In this document: positions 14,514 through 20,585 of the stretch, one piece after another | How the letters are laid out: every line of letters begins with the position of its first letter | Numbering within the stretch: the stretch's first letter is position 1 | Virus record (IMG/VR): IMGVR_UViG_3300004807_000152 | Location: 1-21,425 of that record | Source of the DNA: a virus | Direction: 5' to 3' (one strand) | Length of the DNA: 21,425 nucleotides | Notes under the pieces: generated by a model | Database searches by the model: none | Seen by the model: the letters and a program-made list of their open reading frames with translations, nothing else | What the model was told of the DNA's origin: nothing | Translations under genes and position numbers: made by a program

Positions 14514-14681
14514 ATGAAGAATTTAACCAAAAAAGAACTAATCGCCATCATGAAAATAGCAAGTGTCGCGCTTGAGCACGTTGCCAGCGAGCAAATAATT
14601 GCACGCGAGCTTGACTTGACTGAGCCCGAGATTTCCCGAATTTACGCGATCATTCAAAAAAGCATGACTGATGAGGCCTGA
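14514..14681 (+). CDS. Small helix-turn-helix-like protein (55 aa)
   Basis: Starts at an ATG behind AAGGGAA. The 55 residues are almost all helical and include 'SEQIIARELDLTEPEISRIY', which has the spacing of a helix-turn-helix (helix, LDL turn, recognition helix). A small DNA-binding regulator is therefore plausible; this is a pattern call only. It ends ATG ACT GAT GAG GCC TGA: the last codons form the 5' half of ribozyme 4, giving C-terminal TDEA, with the stop codon in loop II. Confidence 0.7.
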   Translation: MKNLTKKELIAIMKIASVALEHVASEQIIARELDLTEPEISRIYAIIQKSMTDEA

Positions 14682-14713
14682 GAGGCCGAAACCCTCGAGA
14701 GGGGGTCTCATGC
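14662..14713 (+). ncRNA. Type I hammerhead ribozyme 4
   Basis: Stem I GCAUGA (14662-14667) pairs with UCAUGC (14708-14713). The core CUGAUGA is at 14668-14674. Stem II GGCC/GGCC (14675-14678, 14684-14687) has loop UGAGA. GAA is at 14688-14690. Stem III A-CCCUC/GGGGG-U (14691-14696, 14701-14706) includes one U-G wobble and has a GAGA tetraloop. The cleavage nucleotide is C14707. The leader to the ATG at 14730 would be 22 bases. Confidence 0.94.
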
Positions 14714-14729
14714 AACTACAAGGGAAATT

Positions 14730-14897
14730 ATGAAATATACAGAGTTTGACTACATACAAGCCGGTTATCTTTTTGAGACAAACCGCATTAAACTGGCGCG
14801 CTTTCAACGAATGCTTGCGCGCGAGTATCAGGAACACAAAAACAAGGCCGTGTTTCTTTTTAACCGCGGTCGATTGGAGGCGCGCTCATGTATCTAG
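14730..14897 (+). CDS. Small basic phage protein of unknown function (55 aa)
   Basis: Begins behind AAGGGAA in the leader of ribozyme 4. The 55 residues (MKYTEFDYIQAGYLFETNRI ... NRGRLEARSCI) are basic and helix-prone, with a 'LARFQRMLAREYQEHKNK' segment. No family is recognised. Its end overlaps the next gene by 10 bases and carries that gene's GGAGG ribosome binding site. Confidence 0.65.
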   Translation: MKYTEFDYIQAGYLFETNRIKLARFQRMLAREYQEHKNKAVFLFNRGRLEARSCI

Positions 14898-15070
14898 TTT
14901 TTAACCACAATTCTCGCTTGTTGGGCGAGTTTAAGACAATGCACAGGGCACAAGAAGAGGCCATGACCTACATGGGCATGACCGGAAACCCAGCTTACAT
15001 CAAGCCGGTTAACCTCTTGAACACGCTCGAGCGCGAATATTACGATCAATTTTTGGAGATACACGAATGA
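14888..15070 (+). CDS. Small phage protein of unknown function (60 aa)
   Basis: A 60-residue protein (MYLVFNHNSRLLGEFKTMHR ... YYDQFLEIHE) behind GGAGG. A short strand followed by an 'AQEEAMTYMGMTGNPAYIKP' region suggests a compact beta-alpha fold. No family is recognised. The ATG overlaps the end of the previous gene, and its own stop overlaps the next start by four bases (ATGA). Confidence 0.7.
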   Translation: MYLVFNHNSRLLGEFKTMHRAQEEAMTYMGMTGNPAYIKPVNLLNTLEREYYDQFLEIHE

Positions 15071-15300
15071 CAACTATAGCAACAAAATACAACTGGTTAC
15101 TGGTGGACAAGGATGGCGTGGCAGTCCCCAAGGGCGCGATCATCAAAACCCGCAACGGCGAAGAGTTCGAGCTCACTGGGGGGAGACCCCCGCACAATGA
15201 CGGCTCAACCGGTCGCGTATGGGTTAAGCCCGTGGGCGAACCCGAAACCACGCAAGAGCTCTACCCGACAGTTTTTGATCTGAAATGGGAAATAGTCTAA
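15067..15300 (+). CDS. Small phage protein of unknown function (77 aa), beta-rich
   Basis: A 77-residue beta-leaning protein (MTTIATKYNWLLVDKDGVAV then PKGAIIKTRNGEEFELTGGR). The 'GAIIKTRNGEEFELTGGRPP' and 'GSTGRVWVKP' segments recur in small phage proteins of unknown function. It is translationally coupled to the previous gene by an ATGA overlap. Its TAA ends exactly one base before ribozyme 5 begins, so here gene and ribozyme do not overlap. Confidence 0.75.
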   Translation: MTTIATKYNWLLVDKDGVAVPKGAIIKTRNGEEFELTGGRPPHNDGSTGRVWVKPVGEPETTQELYPTVFDLKWEIV

Positions 15301-15352
15301 GCGCAACTGATGAGCCCTGACTGGGCGAAACCCGCGCGAGCGGGTCTTGTGC
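15301..15352 (+). ncRNA. Type I hammerhead ribozyme 5
   Basis: Stem I GCGCAA (15301-15306) pairs with UUGUGC (15347-15352), with one G-U wobble. The core CUGAUGA is at 15307-15313. Stem II GCCC/GGGC (15314-15317, 15323-15326) has loop UGACU. GAA is at 15327-15329. Stem III A-CCCGC/GCGGG-U (15330-15335, 15340-15345) is closed by a GCGA (GNRA) tetraloop. The cleavage nucleotide is C15346. Cleavage leaves a 24-base leader containing AGGAGG before the ATG at 15371. It is the last ribozyme of the array. Confidence 0.95.
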
Positions 15353-15370
15353 AACTACAGGAGGCCAAAA

Positions 15371-15589
15371 ATGGCACGATTAATTAAGACTGAGAAACAA
15401 TGGGTTATCCGTGATGAATGGTGCGAGGACGATATAACAGACCAGTGCGAACAGATTGGCGAGGAGCTCACCCTAGAAGAAACCCGCAAAGTGTTGGAGA
15501 TCATCGTTAAATCACACGATGCTGAAATTGGCATTAACTGGAATTCTATAAATTCTGCAATCGATGACGTGGTGGGGGCGAGAAAATGA
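15371..15589 (+). CDS. Small acidic phage protein of unknown function (72 aa)
   Basis: Starts at 15371 behind AGGAGG in the leader of ribozyme 5; an in-frame upstream ATG at 15347 lies on the ribozyme's cleaved strand and is unlikely. The product (MARLIKTEKQWVIRDEWCED ... AIDDVVGARK) is acidic, with an 'EELTLEETRKVLEIIVKSHD' helix. No family is recognised. It overlaps the next gene by four bases (ATGA). Confidence 0.75.
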   Translation: MARLIKTEKQWVIRDEWCEDDITDQCEQIGEELTLEETRKVLEIIVKSHDAEIGINWNSINSAIDDVVGARK

Positions 15590-15774
15590 ACACACTCACA
15601 CTCATTCAGGAGCTCTACTTTGACGTGTGCGATCTGTCCTATGGGCAATCGTACCAGTCACTGGGATACAAGAACAAAATTGAATTTTTAGCAGAGTTTA
15701 AGAGAAAACTCGAAATCATCGAGCAAGATTACCAAACAACACGAGGCCAAAATCATGACACTATCACCAACTGA
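15586..15774 (+). CDS. Small helical phage protein of unknown function (62 aa)
   Basis: A 62-residue helical protein (MNTLTLIQELYFDVCDLSYG ... KIEFLAEFKRKLEIIEQDYQ). ATGA overlap with the previous gene, and a 20-base overlap with the next, indicate translational coupling. No family is recognised. Confidence 0.65.
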   Translation: MNTLTLIQELYFDVCDLSYGQSYQSLGYKNKIEFLAEFKRKLEIIEQDYQTTRGQNHDTITN

Positions 15775-15949
15775 ACAAGCATTTTATGACTTGTACTCTA
15801 GTCGCATTTCCGAGTGCGACGATGAAACCATTTTGCGGTTCCTAAAAGACAACGATTCGGTTAGCTCTTTGGAAGGATACACACATCTGATGGATACCTA
15901 TATTGCATTCGAGGCCGGTATTGAGTACGCAAGGGAGAATCCAAAATGA
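15755..15949 (+). CDS. Small acidic helical phage protein (64 aa)
   Basis: A 64-residue acidic protein (MTLSPTEQAFYDLYSSRISE ... AFEAGIEYARENPK) behind a GAGG site within the previous gene. The closing 'YIAFEAGIEYAREN' resembles the end of other small phage accessory proteins, without known function. Its stop overlaps the next start by four bases. Confidence 0.65.
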   Translation: MTLSPTEQAFYDLYSSRISECDDETILRFLKDNDSVSSLEGYTHLMDTYIAFEAGIEYARENPK

Positions 15950-16185
15950 TGGAGACTGACTGGGACTGGGGTGAAACAAGCAACAAAAAACTCAGGCAAG
16001 TGTTTTCCGTCCCCCAAGACGCGCCTTTGACTTCTTGCGAGCGACTCGACGATTTTGTGGAGTTTTTGCTCAATGAGATAGACGTCCAAGAGATGGTGAG
16101 CAAGTTTTTATACTACGCGCCCATTGAAGACATTGAATATTTTGCAAAAATTTATGATTTTCTGCCCAAGGAGAGCGAAAAATGA
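15946..16185 (+). CDS. Small acidic phage protein of unknown function (79 aa)
   Basis: A 79-residue acidic protein (MMETDWDWGETSNKKLRQVF ... IEYFAKIYDFLPKESEK). The middle 'CERLDDFVEFLLNEIDVQEM' looks helical. ATGA overlaps link it to both neighbours. No family is recognised. Confidence 0.65.
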   Translation: MMETDWDWGETSNKKLRQVFSVPQDAPLTSCERLDDFVEFLLNEIDVQEMVSKFLYYAPIEDIEYFAKIYDFLPKESEK

Positions 16186-16466
16186 CTTACGAAGAATGGG
16201 AAGAAAAATACAAACCAATCGTAAACACTTTTGGTCAAAATGAAGAAACTCAACTTTTTGAAACATATGGACAAGAGTACGAATTCATCAAGAAAACTGA
16301 CCCAAAGAAAATTTGGACATTAGTAGATGGAAATATTGGCACTTTTATAGTCGATGGGTGGCATTATGTAAACAGAATCGGCTACTTTGTAACTGAAGTA
16401 CCGCATGATGACGAAGGTATTGAAGTTTTGGATATGCTTTATGGCGAAGAGGAGAATGAAGAATGA
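16182..16466 (+). CDS. Acidic phage protein of unknown function (94 aa)
   Basis: A 94-residue acidic protein (MTYEEWEEKYKPIVNTFGQN ... EVLDMLYGEEENEE). A helix is followed by strands 'KKIWTLVDGNIGTFIVDGWH' and 'YFVTEVPHDDEGIEV'. This resembles small phage proteins with an 'IWT.vdgd.g..i..G.h.vNr.GY..T..p' pattern, for which I know no function. Its coding sequence is more AT-rich than its neighbours. It is coupled at both ends by ATGA overlaps. Confidence 0.75.
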   Translation: MTYEEWEEKYKPIVNTFGQNEETQLFETYGQEYEFIKKTDPKKIWTLVDGNIGTFIVDGWHYVNRIGYFVTEVPHDDEGIEVLDMLYGEEENEE

Positions 16467-16585
16467 CCGCACAAGAACTATACGAGGCCTTAGAAAAAGC
16501 CGGCATTGACTTCGAGGTTGTCGAGATTTTCGAGGGATGCCGGTGGCTTAGATTTGACGTTGAAGAACAGGAGAATGAAGAATGA
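16463..16585 (+). CDS. Very small acidic phage protein (40 aa)
   Basis: Forty codons (MTAQELYEALEKAGIDFEVV ... FDVEEQENEE) between ATGA overlaps on both sides, behind GGAGAATGAAGA. The same GGAGAATGAAGAATGA string ends both this gene and the one before, so a small duplication of the end/start segment is likely. It is accepted because of the strict overlap pattern in this operon. Function unknown. Confidence 0.6.
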   Translation: MTAQELYEALEKAGIDFEVVEIFEGCRWLRFDVEEQENEE

Positions 16586-16725
16586 TAACCATATTTTTTG
16601 AGATCGATGGCCACGTCTTTGAGTCGGCCACATTCGCGAACGAAGTCCTTTATGAGGCGTGCTACGATGCCCTCGAGCAGTACGCGCGCCTCTACAATTT
16701 CGAAATGACGGAGGTGTCAACATGA
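16582..16725 (+). CDS. Very small acidic phage protein (47 aa)
   Basis: Forty-seven codons (MITIFFEIDGHVFESATFAN ... YNFEMTEVST), starting in an ATGA overlap behind the duplicated GGAGAATGAAGA site and ending in another ATGA overlap. A strand-helix layout is likely. No family is recognised. Its last codons carry the GGAGG site of the next gene. Confidence 0.6.
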   Translation: MITIFFEIDGHVFESATFANEVLYEACYDALEQYARLYNFEMTEVST

Positions 16726-17054
16726 CTTGCGAACAATGCACGAGCGGGAAAGTACACCCAACAGTTTGCGAATGCCAGTATGTAAAGGTCGACCCCATGC
16801 TCAGGGCAAAGATTTTGGCTAAACTGGCGCCACGAGAACTCGATCCGGATTCGTATGATGGCATGGAATCATGGGACTGGACGGAGGTGGACGGCGTCCA
16901 GTACGACCTTAATTTTTGGTTTGATGGGGATGATTTCATTATCACCGCCTACTTTTTAACCGAAGAAGATGGAAAGGTTGTTAGAGACAACACGAAATTT
17001 TTTAGGATTTTGAACAAAACCTACAAACTGGGGGATGCATATGACCATGCTTAA
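16722..17054 (+). CDS. Phage protein with N-terminal Cys cluster (110 aa)
   Basis: I chose the ATG at 16722, behind GGAGG and in an ATGA overlap, over an in-frame upstream start at 16659. The N-terminus has CEQC (Cys 3, 6) and CEC (Cys 16, 18), a possible zinc knuckle. The remainder is acidic, with 'SWDWTEVDGVQYDLNFWFDG' and 'DDFIITAYFLTEEDGKVV', probably beta. No family is recognised. A metal-binding role is only suggested by the cysteine spacing. Confidence 0.7.
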   Translation: MTCEQCTSGKVHPTVCECQYVKVDPMLRAKILAKLAPRELDPDSYDGMESWDWTEVDGVQYDLNFWFDGDDFIITAYFLTEEDGKVVRDNTKFFRILNKTYKLGDAYDHA

Positions 17055-17238
17055 ACGACGATACAAGGTGAGCGCCACCTACACGACCCTGTGCCACGTC
17101 TATGTGACCGCCTTGGATGAGGATGACGCCCACGAGGTCGCGGTCAATCTAGATTATGAGCTCTTCAATGTAGACGATATCACCGACCTACAAACAACTG
17201 ACATTGAGCGGTGCAATATCCGCGAGGAAGAGGTTTGA
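17041..17238 (+). CDS. Small phage protein, last gene of the rightward operon (65 aa)
   Basis: Three in-frame ATGs lie at 17035, 17041 and 17047; I take 17041 because GGGGG sits at a suitable distance. The product (MTMLKRRYKVSATYTTLCHV, then YVTALDEDDAHEVAV) has a strand-strand-helix plan like small DpnD/PcfM-type phage and plasmid proteins ('..v.atyt....v.A.dedeA...a'). That resemblance is weak and no function follows from it. It overlaps the end of the previous gene by 14 bases and is the last plus-strand gene before the convergent junction. Confidence 0.65.
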   Translation: MTMLKRRYKVSATYTTLCHVYVTALDEDDAHEVAVNLDYELFNVDDITDLQTTDIERCNIREEEV

Positions 17239-17254
17239 CTCGGTGCGAGGAACT

Positions 17255-17291
17255 GGGGGTCTGCCAATCTATCGGTTGCGCAGACTGCCCC
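17255..17291. terminator. Hairpin at the convergent junction (possible terminator)
   Basis: GTCTGC (17259-17264) pairs with GCAGAC (17280-17285), extended by GGGG/CCCC (17255-17258, 17288-17291) across a two-base bulge. It lies between converging operons, where a bidirectional terminator is expected. There is no U-tract on either strand, so it would not be a classic intrinsic terminator. Confidence 0.4.
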
Positions 17292-17301
17292 CAACTTGTT
17301 G
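17292..17301. repeat. CAACTTGTTG repeat copy at the convergent junction
   Basis: Intergenic copy, context CCCCAACTTGTTGACC, whose complement equals the 16-base context at 11841-11856. It directly abuts the hairpin at 17255-17291 and is three bases past the primase stop codon. A bound protein here could block converging polymerases (inference). Confidence 0.5.
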
Positions 17302-17304
17302 ACC

Positions 17305-18081
17305 CTACAACAATTTCACAAGAGACTCACCAGCCTCCCGAGCCCCCACCCGAGTCTCAAAATCATTAAAATCCTCCCCAGCCTCACCCACCCAATAGCA
17401 CGAGGCTATTTTTTGAGCAGTGCTCAGGCCAACAGGGTCGTTATCCGCAACCACAAGAGGCCGATTCAGACCCCTCGCGATTTCAAGCATATTAGAGGCC
17501 GAGAAACAGACGTGTATCCTATACCTAGCCTTCATGAGTTTAAGCGCTCTACGCACCGATAAACCAGTCGCATAGCCCTCTACCAGTATGTCCCGCCCTT
17601 TATTGTCTATCACGAGGCTTGCTCCCTTGGTGATCTGCCCCGACAGGAACTTTTTGTTGCCGATCTTATCGATTAGCTGGCATCCAACAAGTTGACCCCC
17701 CGCTCGCATTGTGACCACGAGCAACTCTTTCCAAACAAGACCGCGCTCGGGAAACCCCTTGCGAATCAAGTAAGGATGGGTGGACAAGACGCCTGACTTG
17801 ACGATGTAGACCGCCTTCCGGCGCGCTTCTTCCTGACGATCCAACCGCTCCTGATTGACGCGCTTGATCTTGTCATGGTCGATCACATAAGGCTTATCGG
17901 ATTTAAAGATAGCGTGTTTCTCCATAGTGGCAAAGTTGATGACCGCCCCGCCCTGTCCATCAAAGACATAGGCGCCATTCAACTTGTTGGGTTTGTCCAA
18001 AGTCTTGACTCGAATCCACTTATCAAGAGACAGATTGTCGATCACGAGGCCGTGTTCAAATGCAAATTCTTCAAATCTCAT
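17305..18081 (-). CDS. TOPRIM-domain primase-like protein
   Basis: The 258-residue product has a TOPRIM catalytic domain in its C-terminal half: the glutamate motif LVEGYATGLS (E168), a 'VCFSASNMLEIA' strand, and the DxD-type motif LVVADNDPVGLSTA (D213, D215), then 'GEDFNDF' (about 235-241). This plan is found in phage and plasmid primases of the TraC/DnaG-related group. The N-terminal half lacks an obvious zinc-binding cluster, so priming may need a partner. Its ATG overlaps the helicase stop by four bases, as expected for a primase-helicase pair. Two copies of the CAACTTGTTG/CAACAAGTTG word lie inside it. Confidence 0.85.
   Translation of the reverse strand: MRFEEFAFEHGLVIDNLSLDKWIRVKTLDKPNKLNGAYVFDGQGGAVINFATMEKHAIFKSDKPYVIDHDKIKRVNQERLDRQEEARRKAVYIVKSGVLSTHPYLIRKGFPERGLVWKELLVVTMRAGGQLVGCQLIDKIGNKKFLSGQITKGASLVIDNKGRDILVEGYATGLSVRRALKLMKARYRIHVCFSASNMLEIARGLNRPLVVADNDPVGLSTAQKIASCYWVGEAGEDFNDFETRVGAREAGESLVKLL
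17685..17694. repeat. CAACAAGTTG repeat copy (in primase gene)
   Basis: Copy in context CCAACAAGTTGACCCC, sharing the flanking GACCCC of the intergenic copies. Inside coding sequence (Gln-Leu-Val codons). Confidence 0.4.
17980..17989. repeat. CAACTTGTTG repeat copy (in primase gene)
   Basis: Copy in context TTCAACTTGTTGGGTT, inside coding sequence (Asn-Lys-Leu codons). Its flanks differ from the intergenic copies, so it is less convincing. Confidence 0.3.
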
Positions 18082-19553
18082 GCTTTTTGTTGGCCTTTAG
18101 CCCATGCTATTTGCCTTGATCTAATCCAGTTAACAGTCTTTTGTGAAGTTGGGATCGGCGTGTGATCACCACGAGGCGGGAAAGCCCCGAACTTTTCCTT
18201 GTATTTGTGTGCCGCCCAGCCATCTTTATAACCTCTTGAGCGGGAATAGTGCAAGAGCTCGGCATAAAACGTCTTGTTGATCTCCATCGACGCCTTCTGT
18301 ATGCCCGCCAACTCGATGAGCTCTCCAGGAACGCTTGCAACGCCACGCAACGGCCTGGTGAACCCACAATGCACGCAATTGAGCTCGCCAGCCACCCACA
18401 ATCCACCGCACGATGGACATTTCGAGTCTTTCTTTTCCTTCTCGGTCGGCTCTTTCTTAGCTTTCTCGCCGTCTCCATTCTCGAGCTCCGTCACGCCCTC
18501 AGTGAAGAGTTTGTCCCAATCGTTTCTGAATCGGAGATAGTTACCGGAGTGATCCAGCCAAACGCCAAAGGTTTTGTTGGGCGATGGACGCATGATCCTG
18601 CCCATCTGCTGGACGTGCGAGCTGAATGACTTGGAGAAAGGCCTCGCCGAGACGCCTATCAGCACGTCAGGGACGTCGAATCCGCGGGTGAGTATGTCTG
18701 TGGCTATCAGGCCATGAATCTTTGTGTCGGGCTTGCCAAAGTCCTCGATGATCTCTCGCTTGTAATCGTCTTCCTCGAGGTAAGAGATTGATTTAAAGTT
18801 ATACCCTTGCGATTTAAATTGTTGCTCGAGGTCTCTGCCGTGGGCAACCCCAGCACAGAACACAACAGTCTTTTTGGGTGCGCCAAAGATGTCGTGCGTT
18901 TTCTTGATCCATTCTGTGACGATATCGCCGGTGATCTTCATGCCCCGCTCCGTCACTTGATCCTGTGACCACTCGCCAGCAACCTTGGTCACGCCCGTCA
19001 TATCGATTTCTTTTGAGATAAAAATCTTCATGGGCATCAACCAGCCCTTGTCGATCAAATCCTCTGTGGAGCTCGCACCAACCACATGGGAGTACACGTC
19101 GCCGAGCCCCGCGGTAAACGGCGTGGCGGTCAATCCAATGACTCTCAGCTCAGGGTTTTGCTCAATGAACTTAACAACACTTCTGCGCTGAACGTGACAC
19201 TCATCGATGATGAGGTAATCAAGATCAGGAAAGGTGTCACGTTTCTCGAGGGTTTGGGCGGAGCATATCTGTATGCGCTCTGTTGGGCGGTAGCGCCAAT
19301 GATCGGACTGCATGACGCCATGTTGAATCTGATACCGCGCAAGGCGTGTACTGGTTTGATTCACCAACACAATGCGATCCATCACCATAGCAACACGTTT
19401 GTATTGCTTGGCAATGTTCTGCATAAGTTGGATGGCGACCTCGGTCTTACCGAATCCTGTTGGAGCATAAAGCAGTTGAGCTCTATGTCCATCAAGAAAG
19501 CCCTGATTGATTTTTTCTACCACCTCAATCTGGTGGGGTCTTAGTTCTAGCAT
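18078..19553 (-). CDS. Superfamily 2 DNA helicase
   Basis: A 491-residue SF2 (DEAD/DEAH-like, SSL2/type III restriction style) helicase with all main motifs: Walker A APTGFGKT (about 30-37), DECH (about 117-120), TAT in GLTATPF (about 142-144), motif V ATDILTRGFD (about 284-293) and motif VI QQMGRIMRP (about 315-323). A four-cysteine zinc ribbon follows (CPSC at about 379-382, CVHC at about 393-396). The C-terminus has an 'AAHKYKEKFGAFPPRG' segment common to phage versions. It likely unwinds DNA at replication forks with the overlapping primase-like gene. It begins behind GGAG, 29 bases past the ParB-like gene. Confidence 0.92.
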   Translation of the reverse strand: MLELRPHQIEVVEKINQGFLDGHRAQLLYAPTGFGKTEVAIQLMQNIAKQYKRVAMVMDRIVLVNQTSTRLARYQIQHGVMQSDHWRYRPTERIQICSAQTLEKRDTFPDLDYLIIDECHVQRRSVVKFIEQNPELRVIGLTATPFTAGLGDVYSHVVGASSTEDLIDKGWLMPMKIFISKEIDMTGVTKVAGEWSQDQVTERGMKITGDIVTEWIKKTHDIFGAPKKTVVFCAGVAHGRDLEQQFKSQGYNFKSISYLEEDDYKREIIEDFGKPDTKIHGLIATDILTRGFDVPDVLIGVSARPFSKSFSSHVQQMGRIMRPSPNKTFGVWLDHSGNYLRFRNDWDKLFTEGVTELENGDGEKAKKEPTEKEKKDSKCPSCGGLWVAGELNCVHCGFTRPLRGVASVPGELIELAGIQKASMEINKTFYAELLHYSRSRGYKDGWAAHKYKEKFGAFPPRGDHTPIPTSQKTVNWIRSRQIAWAKGQQKA

Positions 19554-19582
19554 TTAAAACTCCGATGGGATAGTGCCCAACT

Positions 19583-20344
19583 TCACTTTGATTTCTCTGC
19601 CTTACGTTTCCAATATTTGATTTGATTGATAGCGTCGGCAGCCTTTTGCTGGAAGTCATTCCTACTGATAGTCATGGCGTCCAATAAAGATTGTAAGCGA
19701 GAAACTTCAGCGCGCAACGATTCCACAGTTTCTTGTATGGTTATTTTTTCTTCGTCATCGATTTCTAAAATACCAATCGCCATCTGATCTCTGAGTTTAG
19801 TATTCTCTGTGAGTAGCGCCTGATTCTCTGTGCGGAGCTCATGCACTTCGTCTTGAACGTACTCCTCTTCAATCTCAACAGGCTTGGCTTTTGGTTTCTT
19901 CTTGACCTCTTTCAACAACTCGATTTCTTTGCGAATGCGACCGATCGTCATGTCTGATACATCGCATATCTTTGCCAGCTCAATGTTTGATTTATCACAC
20001 AGCTCAATATCATTGAGAGCACGCATCACACTTCTGCGCTTGTCTTCGTTCGATCTTGGTAGTCCATGCTTGCCGTTGGCTTTCAATGAATACAACCACG
20101 CATCGCGCTTTGTGCCGTTAATGATGTCGGCCTCAATCGTATTGATCTTTGCGCGTTTGTGAGCAAAGTATCTGTGAAACCCATCGGCCAGCCACCAGTC
20201 CTTGCCATCGTAAACTATCCTGATGGCGGTGAATGCCTCGCCGTCCAATAGTTTCTCGGTGTACTCTTGAACCGTTACCTCCCTAAGTGACTCTCTTGAT
20301 TGTGTGTCACCATCAATTCTGATTTTTTCTAAATTAATCTTCAT
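19583..20344 (-). CDS. ParB-like nuclease-domain protein with HTH and coiled coil
   Basis: I use the ATG at 20344 (MKINLEKIRIDGDTQSRESL), behind AAAGAG; a TTG at 20374 would add ten residues. Residues 1-85 are a ParB/Srx-like domain with the motif WWLADGFHRYFAHKRA (about 50-65), the counterpart of the GERR box. Residues about 118-140 form a helix-turn-helix (IELAKICDVSDMTIGRIRKE). The remainder is a charged coiled coil (about 165-250). In phages such proteins act as DNA-binding regulators, nucleases or partition-like factors. The repeated CAACAAGTTG word is a possible target, which is speculative. The start overlaps the previous gene by 11 bases. Confidence 0.85.
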   Translation of the reverse strand: MKINLEKIRIDGDTQSRESLREVTVQEYTEKLLDGEAFTAIRIVYDGKDWWLADGFHRYFAHKRAKINTIEADIINGTKRDAWLYSLKANGKHGLPRSNEDKRRSVMRALNDIELCDKSNIELAKICDVSDMTIGRIRKEIELLKEVKKKPKAKPVEIEEEYVQDEVHELRTENQALLTENTKLRDQMAIGILEIDDEEKITIQETVESLRAEVSRLQSLLDAMTISRNDFQQKAADAINQIKYWKRKAEKSK

Positions 20345-20585
20345 AATCTCTTTCGTCCCAATCTGGATCTTCAAAACTAATCACCGGTGTATCAATACCG
20401 ATGTACGCGCCTATGACATTGAACTCAAGAAATTCATGAGCATCTTCTTCGTTCATGCCGTCTCTACTCATTAACAGATCGACCATCTCGTCGCCACTGT
20501 AAACCAGTACCTCAACAGTTATTTGGTCTCGCCAAATGCAAGCGGTGCCAATGACGCAATCGTCAAACCCGTACCATTTTTTCAT
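20334..20585 (-). CDS. Small acidic phage protein of unknown function (83 aa)
   Basis: Starts at the ATG at 20585 behind AAAGGAG; a longer reading from 20636 lacks a site and would run inside the upstream gene. The 83 residues (MKKWYGFDDCVIGTACIWRD ... PDWDERDYED) include 'MSRDGMNEEDAHEFLEFNVI' and 'GAYIGIDTPV'. I recognise this 'sRDGM..eeA.e..eFNv.GAyiG..TP' pattern as a widespread phage protein without known function. ATGA overlap with the upstream gene. Confidence 0.82.
   Translation of the reverse strand: MKKWYGFDDCVIGTACIWRDQITVEVLVYSGDEMVDLLMSRDGMNEEDAHEFLEFNVIGAYIGIDTPVISFEDPDWDERDYED

Noticed and set aside
13028-15352. Similar intergenic elements could be read as a CRISPR-like or mobile (REP-type) repeat family.
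   Set aside because: Spacing is irregular and set by genes. The stems change sequence while keeping pairing, and the conserved bases are exactly the hammerhead core.
18249-18629. Open frame of 126 codons on the plus strand opposite the helicase (also 19086-19544).
   Set aside because: Both are antisense to conserved helicase motifs and lack start signals.
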